DNA from: Rhizobium albus | GTDB taxonomy: Bacteria > Pseudomonadota > Alphaproteobacteria > Rhizobiales > Rhizobiaceae | NCBI GenBank assembly: GCA_030160035.1 | Contig: BSNO01000004.1 | Span: 682,001-746,000, forward strand | Length of the DNA stretch: 64,000 nt | Reading direction: 5' to 3' | Shown: positions 52,091 through 63,377 of the stretch, one piece after another | Layout: every line of letters starts with the position of its first letter | Position numbering within the stretch: the first letter of the stretch is position 1 | The notes under the pieces: model-generated | Told to the model about the DNA's origin: nothing | Database searches by the model: none | Seen by the model: only the letters and a program-made list of their open reading frames with translations | Position numbers and translations under genes: made by a program

Positions 52091-54757
52091 ATGGGGGCTT
52101 GGAGAGCGGTCGGCTACCGTTTCAAATCCAGTCAGTTCGCCGCAATCGTTGCGCTTGCGGTGCTGATTGCGGCCGGCGTCTATGCCGAACACCAGAACAA
52201 CGTCGTCTTCATGCAGAAGCAGCGTGCCGAGGTCGCCGAGCGGCTTTCGGTGGTTCGCGCAAAGCTCGAAGGTGGCATCAATGCCAATACCCAGCTGGTG
52301 CGCGGCCTCGTCGCGGTCATCACCAGCGAACCCGACATGGACCAGGCGCGCTTCGAGCGACTGGCCGGCGAACTGATCGACGACAATTCGCAGGTGCGCA
52401 ACATCGCTGCCGCGCCCGACCTCGTCATTACGCTGATGCATCCCGTGCAAGGCAATGAGAAAGCCATCGGCCTCGATTACCGCACGCTACCTGCCCAGCG
52501 CGATGCCGCGTTGCGCGCCCGCGACACCGGCGGCCTCGTTCTCGCCGGTCCGGTCGATCTCGTTCAGGGCGGACAGGGTCTCATCGGCCGCTACCCGGTG
52601 TTCGTCCAGGACGACAATGGGCGTCGGCGCTTTTGGGGGATCGTTGCTGCGGTTCTGGACCTTCAGGCGCTCTACGCGGCCAGCGGCCTGACGGCAGACC
52701 TTCCGATCGACATCGCCATCCGCGGCAAGGACGGGCTTGGCGACCGGGGCGAACTTTTCTACGGAGACGCCCAGATCCTGGCGCAGCAGCCCGAAACGAT
52801 GTCGGTTGTACTGCCGACCGGGCAATGGGTGCTGTCAGCCGTTCCGAACGATGGCTGGGCGACCATGCCGCCGAACACCTGGCTCATCCGCGCGATATTT
52901 GCGACAGCCTCGATCCTCATCGTGGTGCCGATCGTGATGTCGGGCCGCCTCGTCGACGAGCGCCAGCGTCACATCCAGGAGATGCGGCGACGCGAGGAGG
53001 AGATGGAGCGTCTGTCCCACCGCCTCGAACTAGCGCTCGACGCCTCCAAGATCGGCATTTGGGAGATCGACGCGAAGACGGGCGAGCTCTACTGGGACGA
53101 CCGGATGAAGGAGCTCTATGGCATCCGGCCGGAAGACGACATCAACGATTTCGAGCGCTGGCTCGACTGCATCCATCCCGACGATCTGGAGCAGGCAACG
53201 GCAGCGTTCCGACGCGTGCTCGATGGCGGCGAGCGGTACGAATCCGAGTTCCGCTCGGGGCAATCCGTCAGCTATTGCCGCCACATCCGGGCGATCGGCT
53301 CGGCCTATATCCACTCCAATGGCGGCCGGCGCATCGTCGGCGTCAACTGGGACGTTTCGGCCGATCTGGAGTTGAATGCCCGCCTGAAGCTCGCCCGTGA
53401 TCTCGCCGAAGCGCGCACCGCAGCGCTCGAAGAGGCCAAGGCGCAGATGGAGCACAACGCCAACCACGATCCGCTGACGGGACTGCCGAACCGGCGCTAT
53501 CTCGACCGCATCCTGAGCGAGGGCGGCGATGGTGGGCGCCTGCCATCGGCCCTGATCCATCTGGACCTCGATCGTTTCAAGCAGATCAACGACACGCTCG
53601 GACATGCGGCAGGTGACGAGACCCTGCGCCACGCGGCCGGCATCCTCAGGGCGAATGTCCGCGAGCAGGATTTCGTCGCCCGCATCGGCGGCGATGAATT
53701 CGTGATCGTGACCATGGGTCCGACGAGCGCCGCATGTCTTGCAGCCCTGGCGATGTCGATCATCGAGGCGATGCGGCAGCCATTCCTGTACCAGTCGCAG
53801 GACTGCCGCGCCGGAGTGAGCGCCGGTATCGCACTGGCGGCACCCGGCGATCGGAACGGGCGTCAACTGCTCGTCAATGCCGATATTGCGCTTTACGAAG
53901 CCAAGAGCCGCGGCCGCAACCGCTATGAATTCTTCACCGAAGCGCTGCAGACGGCCGTCATCGCCGGCAAGAAGACAGCCGACGAGATCCTGCGTGGCCT
54001 GGAGCGCGACGAATTCGTGGCCTGGTATCAGCCCCAGTTCGACGCGACGTCGCTCGCCGTGGTCGGTGCAGAGGTTCTCGTGCGCTGGCAGCATCCGGAG
54101 CGCGGCATTCTTCCGCCGGCTGCTTTCCTCGACACTGCCGAAGATATCAACGTCATGGCTGCGATCGACCAGCGGGTGCTCGATCAGGCGATGTTCCAGC
54201 TGGTGCGCTGGCGCGCGCTGGACATCGCGGTGCCACGCATCTCGGTCAATGTCTCATCGGCCCGCCTGCATGACGAGAGCCTGATCGGCGGGCTGAAGCA
54301 ACTGAGCTTCAAGCCTGGCGATCTGTCCTTCGAGTTGCTGGAATCGACGTTCCTGGACGACGGCAAGGACATCGTCGCGAAGAACATCGCTGGCTTGAAG
54401 GACCTCGGCATCGATATCGAGATCGACGACTTCGGCACGGGCTACGCCTCCATCGTCAGCCTCGTCAATCTCCAGCCGAAACGCTTCAAGATCGACCGCC
54501 AGCTGATCATGCCGATCACGAAGTCCGAGACCGCCCGCAATCTCGTTTCGTCGATGATCGATATCGGTCGCTCGCTGCAGATCGAGGTCGTGGCGGAAGG
54601 CGTGGAGACCATGGAGCACGTGTCGATCTTGCGCAGGCTCGGCTGCAGTTCGCTGCAGGGCTACGTGTTCGCGCGCCCCATGTCCGGGGATGATCTGTCG
54701 GCCTATCTCGCCGCCTATCAGCGCGAGGGCAATGCGGAGGCGATGGGCGCGGCGTGA
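52091..54757 (+). CDS. CHASE-PAS-GGDEF-EAL bifunctional c-di-GMP protein
   Basis: An 888-residue inner-membrane protein. Two transmembrane helices (about 15-32 and 275-295) enclose a periplasmic CHASE-like sensor domain. A PAS/PAC domain (about 315-435) is followed by GGDEF (about 450-615; DPLTGLPNRRYLD, I-site REQD, intact GGDEF) and EAL (about 635-875). The EAL motif reads EVL, but the metal and catalytic residues in DDFGTGYASI, FKIDRQLI, AEGVET and LQGYVFARP are present. Both activities are plausible. Start ATG 52091; a GTG at 52064 is possible. Confidence 0.88.
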   Translation: MGAWRAVGYRFKSSQFAAIVALAVLIAAGVYAEHQNNVVFMQKQRAEVAERLSVVRAKLEGGINANTQLVRGLVAVITSEPDMDQARFERLAGELIDDNSQVRNIAAAPDLVITLMHPVQGNEKAIGLDYRTLPAQRDAALRARDTGGLVLAGPVDLVQGGQGLIGRYPVFVQDDNGRRRFWGIVAAVLDLQALYAASGLTADLPIDIAIRGKDGLGDRGELFYGDAQILAQQPETMSVVLPTGQWVLSAVPNDGWATMPPNTWLIRAIFATASILIVVPIVMSGRLVDERQRHIQEMRRREEEMERLSHRLELALDASKIGIWEIDAKTGELYWDDRMKELYGIRPEDDINDFERWLDCIHPDDLEQATAAFRRVLDGGERYESEFRSGQSVSYCRHIRAIGSAYIHSNGGRRIVGVNWDVSADLELNARLKLARDLAEARTAALEEAKAQMEHNANHDPLTGLPNRRYLDRILSEGGDGGRLPSALIHLDLDRFKQINDTLGHAAGDETLRHAAGILRANVREQDFVARIGGDEFVIVTMGPTSAACLAALAMSIIEAMRQPFLYQSQDCRAGVSAGIALAAPGDRNGRQLLVNADIALYEAKSRGRNRYEFFTEALQTAVIAGKKTADEILRGLERDEFVAWYQPQFDATSLAVVGAEVLVRWQHPERGILPPAAFLDTAEDINVMAAIDQRVLDQAMFQLVRWRALDIAVPRISVNVSSARLHDESLIGGLKQLSFKPGDLSFELLESTFLDDGKDIVAKNIAGLKDLGIDIEIDDFGTGYASIVSLVNLQPKRFKIDRQLIMPITKSETARNLVSSMIDIGRSLQIEVVAEGVETMEHVSILRRLGCSSLQGYVFARPMSGDDLSAYLAAYQREGNAEAMGAA

Positions 54758-54826
54758 ATCACGCCCTTGCCATCCGCCACCGTTGAGCGTTTAAGCTGCT
54801 GCCCAAAATTAAGGCGGACAACTGAA

Positions 54827-56473
54827 ATGCTCGACGAGAGCCAAACCTACGAAGAGGCCGTGTCCGGCTTCGAATGGCACGTGCCGGATGATTTCAACAT
54901 TGCCGAATATGTCTCCGCACGGTGGGCGCGCAGCGAGCCGGAGCGGGTCTGCCTCCAGCATTTCGATCTCGGCGGCAACCATGCCTCGCTGACCTATGCC
55001 GAACTCGATGCCCGGGCATCGGCGCTGGCACGGGCACTGAAGGCCGAGGGCGTTTCTCGCGGCGACCGCGTCGCAATTCTTCTCCCGCAAAGCTTCGAGA
55101 CCGCGATCGCCCATGTCGCGATCTACAAGATGGCGGCCATTGCCGTGCCGCTTGCGCTGTTGTTCGGGCAGGATGCGCTCAGCTATCGGTTGGCCGCCTG
55201 CGGTGCGCGCGCGATCGTGACGAACGCGATGGGGGTCGAGAAGCTTCAGCCGCTACGCGACGCCTTGCCCGACCTCAAGACCGCGATCGTCGCCGGCGAT
55301 GCGGTGGAAAGCCCGGCGCTCGGCTTCGACGCACTTGTGCAGACGCATCGCAACGGACCGCCGATCGAAGAGCCGACGACCGGCGACACGCCGGCGCTGA
55401 TGGTCTTCACCTCCGGCACGACCGGGCCGCCCAAGGGGGCGCTGCACGGCCACCGCGTCCTCATCGGGCATCTGCCCGGGGTACAGATGCACCATGAGTT
55501 CCTGCCTCAGCCCGGCGACAAGCTGTGGACCCCGGCCGACTGGGCATGGGCAGGCGGGCTTCTCAACGTGCTTCTGCCGGGACTCTATTTCGGCGTTCCG
55601 GTGGTGGCGACACCTGCGCAGAAATTCGATCCCGATCTCGCCTTCCGCATCATGGCGGAGCTTGACGTGCGCAACGCCTTCATTCCGCCGACAGCGCTCA
55701 GAATGCTCCGGAGCGTCGTGCGTCCGGCCGAAAAGTATAGCCTGAACCTCAGGACCATCGGCTCGGGTGGTGAATCGCTCGGCCGCGAAACCTTCGAATG
55801 GGGACGGCGCGAACTCGGTGTGACGATCAATGAATTCTACGGTCAGACCGAGTGCAATCTCGTGCTCGCATCCTGCGCCAAAATCGGCGTTTCGCGCTCC
55901 GGCGCGATCGGCAAGACCGTGCCGGGACACTCAGTCGCCGTCATTGATGCGGACGGCGTGCCCTGTGCGCCCGGCACGCCCGGGCAGATTGCGATCAAGC
56001 GGCCGGACCCGGTCATGTTCCTCGGCTACTGGAACGACGAGGCGGCGACCAGGCGCAAGTTCATCGGCGACTGGATGACGACGGGCGACCAGGGCGTGAT
56101 GAGCGAAGACGGCTATGTCGAGTTCTTCGGCCGCGACGACGACGTCATCACATCGGCCGGCTATCGCATCGGCCCAGGCGAGGTCGAGGATTGCCTCCAC
56201 GCACACGAGGCCATCGCCTTGGCCGCAGCCGTCGGCAAGCCGGACCCTATCCGCACCGAAGCGGTGAAAGCCTATGTCGTCCTGAAACCGGGATTTCAGG
56301 CATCGGAGACGCTTGCGAGCGAGATCACCGCCTGGGTGAAGACGAGGCTATCGGCCCATGAATACCCACGCGAGGTCGCGTTCGTCGACAGCCTGCCGCT
56401 GACGACGACAGGCAAGGTCATCCGGCGCGAATTGCGCCAAAGAGCGATCGAGGAAGCAGCAGCCGGCGTCTGA
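54827..56473 (+). CDS. AMP-dependent acyl-CoA synthetase
   Basis: A 548-residue ANL-superfamily enzyme activating a carboxylate through an acyl-AMP to the CoA ester. It has the P-loop MVFTSGTTGPPKGALHGH, the A5 region INEFYGQTECN, the hinge-region GYRIGPGEVED, and the catalytic Lys in LTTTGKVIRREL. It resembles medium-chain or acetyl-type synthetases; substrate is not certain. ATG 54827 preferred over an earlier in-frame start. Its stop lies 9 bp from the convergent acetyltransferase gene. Confidence 0.9.
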   Translation: MLDESQTYEEAVSGFEWHVPDDFNIAEYVSARWARSEPERVCLQHFDLGGNHASLTYAELDARASALARALKAEGVSRGDRVAILLPQSFETAIAHVAIYKMAAIAVPLALLFGQDALSYRLAACGARAIVTNAMGVEKLQPLRDALPDLKTAIVAGDAVESPALGFDALVQTHRNGPPIEEPTTGDTPALMVFTSGTTGPPKGALHGHRVLIGHLPGVQMHHEFLPQPGDKLWTPADWAWAGGLLNVLLPGLYFGVPVVATPAQKFDPDLAFRIMAELDVRNAFIPPTALRMLRSVVRPAEKYSLNLRTIGSGGESLGRETFEWGRRELGVTINEFYGQTECNLVLASCAKIGVSRSGAIGKTVPGHSVAVIDADGVPCAPGTPGQIAIKRPDPVMFLGYWNDEAATRRKFIGDWMTTGDQGVMSEDGYVEFFGRDDDVITSAGYRIGPGEVEDCLHAHEAIALAAAVGKPDPIRTEAVKAYVVLKPGFQASETLASEITAWVKTRLSAHEYPREVAFVDSLPLTTTGKVIRRELRQRAIEEAAAGV

Positions 56474-56482
56474 CCGGCAGGC

Positions 56483-57775
56483 TCAGTTCTTCGCCGCGGA
56501 CTTCCGGCGGGCGAGCGCGCGCACGCGTTCGCGCAGGATGCGCGCGACGTTGCGGGTGTTCCGGTAGAGGTGGAGCTGACGCGCGACTTGGCGGACCTGA
56601 CGGTCTGCCTTTCCGTCAAGCCCGATGATCATCGTGGCCATGCGCTCGCGCTCTTCCCAGAGCCGGCTGGCAATCGGATGGTCAGGCACCGCGCAGGAAT
56701 CCGTCATCTGGATGTTCGGGTCGTCGAGGTGCTGTTCGGTCAGCTTCCAGAAGAGAAGCTTGCCCGGCGAGGATGCGGCGAACCTTTCGTCATAGGCGGT
56801 CTTCCAGGTGAAGGCCTGGCCGGCGATCACGAACACGACCATCACCGCAATGGCCCGCCCATCGAATTCCAGAACATGGATGCGGGCATTGTCGTTTTCG
56901 GCCTGGTTGGTCACGGCCTCGCGGGCAAAAGCCGCGCGGTAGCGATCCGACACCATCGCGCTTCGTCGCTGGCCCTTCCAGCCGCTTGCTTCGAGTGCGA
57001 GAAACTGTTCCAGCCCGATGCGCACATCGAGCGGTTGGCGCGCGACCTTGTGCACGAGCGTGCCCTGGGCTGCGAGATGGCGCCATTGCCGACGCATCTC
57101 CTTCAGGTGACGTCCGCGGATGGCGCCGCGCAGATAGCGCTCCGGCTCTTCGCTCGACCGCAGCACCGGGCGTTCCACCGCTTCGGTCGTTTCCACCGTC
57201 AAACCGCGCGCCAGAGCGACGGCGCGCAGCAGTTCTGCCGCCGGCCCATCGATGCGCATGTCCGGCAGAACCAGCACATTCGGCATCTGAGTGTCATCGC
57301 CGGCCAACGCTTCCAGAAAATTATCGAGCGTTTCTGCTGCACCTTCGGCATCGACCAGTGGCGTGCCGAGGGGACCGAATGGATGCGACCAGGCGCGAAT
57401 GATCGAGGGGCCGACTGAAAAGCCAGGACGCTCGATCGAAAACGGCATGACCATGCGCAGCCGGCTGCGCCCCGGCGCCTCGTCCCGAATGAGCAGCAGA
57501 CGCACCTGGCGATCGTCGAGGCGCGGCATGGCCGGCGCAAGGAACCGACCGGTGAAGAACACGTTCGGCTCGATCATCCGATTGGCCAGAAAATCGAGCT
57601 CGGTCTGCAGATCGTAGCCAGCACGCGCGGGATAGACGCACATCTGGCGGCCGGGACGTCCGATATCGAACGCCAGTTCCGGCGGTGGGCGCGTGATCGG
57701 CGTTTCTGCCAGGGCGTCGATCAGCGTTGCGGCTTGCCCGCCGATGTCGCCTTCGAAAAACGGATTGGATGCCAT
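56483..57775 (-). CDS. GNAT (BioF2-like / CelD-like) acetyltransferase
   Basis: A 430-residue two-lobe GNAT protein of the Acetyltransf_6 group, often in polysaccharide loci. Visible are ARGLTVETTEAVERPVLRS, RQWRHLAAQGTLVHKV and the acetyl-CoA fold segment AVMVVFVIAGQAFTWKTAYDE. Its ATG shares a base with the flippase stop (TGATG), so the two are coupled. It may decorate a surface polysaccharide exported by the neighbour; this is inferred from pairing only. Confidence 0.8.
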   Translation of the reverse strand: MASNPFFEGDIGGQAATLIDALAETPITRPPPELAFDIGRPGRQMCVYPARAGYDLQTELDFLANRMIEPNVFFTGRFLAPAMPRLDDRQVRLLLIRDEAPGRSRLRMVMPFSIERPGFSVGPSIIRAWSHPFGPLGTPLVDAEGAAETLDNFLEALAGDDTQMPNVLVLPDMRIDGPAAELLRAVALARGLTVETTEAVERPVLRSSEEPERYLRGAIRGRHLKEMRRQWRHLAAQGTLVHKVARQPLDVRIGLEQFLALEASGWKGQRRSAMVSDRYRAAFAREAVTNQAENDNARIHVLEFDGRAIAVMVVFVIAGQAFTWKTAYDERFAASSPGKLLFWKLTEQHLDDPNIQMTDSCAVPDHPIASRLWEERERMATMIIGLDGKADRQVRQVARQLHLYRNTRNVARILRERVRALARRKSAAKN

Positions 57776-59187
57776 CAGCCGGGATCCTCTTCATGCGTGT
57801 GCCGGCGGGGCGCGAAGACGAACATCGCGATGCCGATCCGGTGGCGGACGACAAGGAACAATAGGATGGCCTCGACCGTCATCGCGGTCGCCGTGGCCGC
57901 AGCAGCACCCTGCAGCCCGTAATGCGGAATGAGCGATACCGACAGGCAGAGATGGGTGATCAAGACCAGCAGATAGATGAAGGCGCAGATCATCTGGTGC
58001 CCAGCCATCGTCAGCAGCACTTCGCCCGGGCCAATCATGGCTTTGGCAAGGATGCCGGCGAACAGGATCGCCATCAGCAGCTCGCCATCGGCGAAGCCTG
58101 GTCCGAAAAGCGAGAGCAGAAACGGTCCGGCAAGCAGGATCGTGGCGCCGAGCGCGAGTGAGGGCCAGAATGTCCAGGCGGCCGTGCGTGCTGCGAAATT
58201 CGCGATGCCGGCAGTGTCCCCGGCGCTGACCAGCTGTGAAAAGCGCGGCGAAGCGCCAGCCTTAACCGCGTAATAGACGAAGTGAACGAGCGCCATGGTC
58301 TTAGCCGCCGCAAAATACACCGCGACCTGATCCGGGGAGACGAAGAATCCGACGATGATGACGTCGGAATTCGTCAGCAGGAAATAAAAGCCCTCGATGA
58401 AGAAGATCGGCAGGGCGACGACGAACCAGCGGCGGAAGGTGATGCTCTTGGTCGGCGAGGCGAAGCTGCGCCGCACCCGCATGGTCACGGCCAGATACTG
58501 GCCGATCGTCGTCAGATAGGTGGCAAGCAGCGCGGCGCTCAAGGCGGTGACCGCCGTTGCCTCGTAGCCGAGCGATATCGCCGCTACCATCAGGATGATG
58601 ATGAGCGTGGGGCGCAAGAGGAACGTCGCGCCATGGCCGAAGAAGGGCCAGTTGTTCGCGCGCGCCGTTCCGTCGAGCACGTCGCCAAGCGCGATCATCG
58701 GCAGCGTGAAGGCTGCCAGATAGAATGGGACGAGGTAGTAGGCATCGACGCGCTCACCGAAAACGGCAAGGCCGGTGAGCCCGAGTGCCGCGATCAGCGT
58801 GGCCGACCCGACGGCGAAACGGCGGGCGGTCTGGGTCAACCCGAGGATCTCCGCATGCGCCTTCTGGTCCCGATAGCCGGGCAGAAAGCGAATGATCGCC
58901 GTATGGAAGCCGAAGCACGACAGATTGCCGAAGATGACGGCAATCGCCCAGACGAACACGAAGATGCCGTACTGGAACTCGCCCATGAAGCGCGCGAGGA
59001 TGATCTGCGACGAAAACGCGATGGCGGCGCTCAACACTCGGATCGCGAAAGCGACGAGCGCCATGTATTCCGCAGCCGCCTGGTCGTCGCGCCGCGATAT
59101 GATCGCCTCCGCACGATCCAGCGCTGGCGCAAGCCGCGCTGTCACGCGCGGCGGCAGCCATTTCTCGGCACTGGTGATGACGGTCAT
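57775..59187 (-). CDS. MOP-superfamily polysaccharide flippase (Wzx-like)
   Basis: A 470-residue membrane protein with about 12-14 helices, in the oligosaccharide/lipopolysaccharide flippase branch of the MOP superfamily (segments such as FGFHTAIIRFLPGYRDQKAH in the N-terminal half and GPGEVLLTMAGHQM in the C-terminal half). It would move undecaprenyl-linked sugars across the inner membrane. ATG 59187 is used; ATG 59235 is also open. Neither has a strong ribosome-binding site. It follows the secA terminator. Confidence 0.82.
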   Translation of the reverse strand: MTVITSAEKWLPPRVTARLAPALDRAEAIISRRDDQAAAEYMALVAFAIRVLSAAIAFSSQIILARFMGEFQYGIFVFVWAIAVIFGNLSCFGFHTAIIRFLPGYRDQKAHAEILGLTQTARRFAVGSATLIAALGLTGLAVFGERVDAYYLVPFYLAAFTLPMIALGDVLDGTARANNWPFFGHGATFLLRPTLIIILMVAAISLGYEATAVTALSAALLATYLTTIGQYLAVTMRVRRSFASPTKSITFRRWFVVALPIFFIEGFYFLLTNSDVIIVGFFVSPDQVAVYFAAAKTMALVHFVYYAVKAGASPRFSQLVSAGDTAGIANFAARTAAWTFWPSLALGATILLAGPFLLSLFGPGFADGELLMAILFAGILAKAMIGPGEVLLTMAGHQMICAFIYLLVLITHLCLSVSLIPHYGLQGAAAATATAMTVEAILLFLVVRHRIGIAMFVFAPRRHTHEEDPG

Positions 59188-59290
59188 GCCAATCGCGGAT
59201 CCGGTGACGTTTCTGGTCAGCCTTTTCCATCGCATGCGACACGTTAAAGATCGGTTTTGCCGACGCTGTCGGATTGCTTGGATGTGGCCG

Positions 59291-59323
59291 AAAAGGAAAC
59301 GGCGCACCCAAGGATGCGCCGTT
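59291..59323 (-). terminator. Intrinsic terminator of secA
   Basis: On the minus strand a perfect 9-bp stem, AACGGCGCA / TGCGCCGTT with an 8-base loop, is followed by TCCTTTT. It begins 27 bp after the secA stop. The structure and U-rich tail fit rho-independent termination. Confidence 0.75.
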
Positions 59324-59349
59324 CAGAAAGGTCAGGTTTTCCGCAAGGA

Positions 59350-62067
<2,718 letters not shown>

Positions 62068-62316
62068 GAATATGGTCCTTTCCGTTGTGTTCTTAGGCGG
62101 CGTCTTAGACGGCCGGCGGGTCCGAAGCAGTGAGGTTCCTGGGCATAGCGACAGGCACGGCTTCTCCCGGCGGGAACTGGACGCGCGGTTTCGTGACAGA
62201 TAAGAGGGGGGTCAATCGATGTCAACGGCGCCGCAACAGGCGGCCGCGCCTCAAAACGGTGCGTTTTCACGGCCAATGGACGATCAACAGATACCACAGG
62301 AAAGAGGCCTGGTTCA

Positions 62317-63285
62317 ATGAAGCGTTATCTCTCACTCGCCCTTCTCGCGGCCCTGAGCGCCGGAACGGCACTGTCGTCGCCTGCCGCTTTTGCGCAGACC
62401 GAGGCTCCCGCCGTAGAGGGTGAGGCCGCAACTCCGGCAGCGGACACCGTCATCGCCACCGTCGGTGGTCAGGACATCTACGAATCCGAACTCGAATACG
62501 CGATGTCGGACCTCGACCCGCAGTTTGAACAGCTGCCGCCCGAGCAGCGCCGCGTTGCAGCGCTCGCCGCGCTGATCGACATCAAGCTTCTTGCGCGCCA
62601 GGCGGAAGAAGCCGGTCTGGGCGAAGGCGAAGAATTCCAGCGGCGGATCGATTTCCTGCGCGACCGCGCCCTGCACAATGCCTATTTCCAGGAAGAAATC
62701 CTGAACGGCATCACCGAAGAGCAGGTTCGCGCCCGCTATGATCAGGAAGTCGCGGCCATGGACCCGGCTGAAGAAGTCAACGCGCGCCACATTCTCGTCG
62801 AGAGCGAGGAAGAAGCAACTGCGTTGATCGAGCAGCTGGATGGCGGCGCTGATTTTGCAGAGCTCGCGACGGAGAATTCGACCGACGGCTCGGCTGCCAA
62901 CGGTGGCGATCTCGGCTATTTCCAGCAGGGCCAGATGGTTCCGCCTTTCGAGGAAGCGGCTTTCGCTCTCGAGCCAGGCGCCTACACCGCCGAGCCGGTG
63001 CAGAGCCAGTTCGGCTGGCACGTGATCAAGGTCGAAGACCGTCGTGATGCAGAGCCGCCGGCATTCGAGCAGGTGGCGACCCAGGTCCGTCAGGTCGTCC
63101 TGCGCGAGCGTTACCTCGAAGTTCTCGAAGACGCCCGTGGCTCCGGCGACGTCGAGATCGCCGATCCGGCGCTTGCCGAAGCCTATGCAGCTGCCAACGC
63201 GCCGGCTGGCGAGCCCGCCGGCGGCGAAGAAGCACCGGCTACCGAAGAAGCACCGGCTACCGAAGAAGCACCGGCCGCTCAGTAA
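62317..63285 (+). CDS. Parvulin-type peptidyl-prolyl isomerase
   Basis: A 322-residue exported PPIase/foldase. A signal peptide (about 1-26, AAFAQ) is followed by a SurA-like N-terminal helical domain and a PpiC domain (about 150-245, VNARHILVESEEEA, GGDLGYFQQGQMVPPFEEA, SQFGWHVIKV). The tail has three 18-bp DNA repeats encoding EEAPAT units, probably a flexible linker. AGGAAAGAGG lies before ATG 62317. A strong hairpin follows the gene, and argJ lies next, the standard order. Confidence 0.93.
   Translation: MKRYLSLALLAALSAGTALSSPAAFAQTEAPAVEGEAATPAADTVIATVGGQDIYESELEYAMSDLDPQFEQLPPEQRRVAALAALIDIKLLARQAEEAGLGEGEEFQRRIDFLRDRALHNAYFQEEILNGITEEQVRARYDQEVAAMDPAEEVNARHILVESEEEATALIEQLDGGADFAELATENSTDGSAANGGDLGYFQQGQMVPPFEEAAFALEPGAYTAEPVQSQFGWHVIKVEDRRDAEPPAFEQVATQVRQVVLRERYLEVLEDARGSGDVEIADPALAEAYAAANAPAGEPAGGEEAPATEEAPATEEAPAAQ
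63231..63280 (+). repeat. 18-bp tandem repeats at the end of the parvulin gene
   Basis: Unit GAAGCACCGGCTACCGAA, with two full copies and a partial third inside the reading frame. The unit is a multiple of three, so copy-number changes would keep the frame and vary the tail length. Confidence 0.75.
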
Positions 63286-63296
63286 GGTTGGATCGT

Positions 63297-63336
63297 GAAG
63301 GAGCCCGTTGGCGCTGCTGCGCCCGCGGGCTCCTTC
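63297..63336 (+). terminator. Strong hairpin after the parvulin gene
   Basis: A perfect 11-bp stem (GAAGGAGCCCG / CGGGCTCCTTC) with an inner GGCGC / GCGCC stem forms a very stable structure 11 bp after the stop. No T-run follows, so it may end transcription weakly or protect the 3' end. Confidence 0.55.
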
Positions 63337-63377
63337 GCATGGTCCACGATTGAATTTCAGCATTCCGGACGGTTTCG

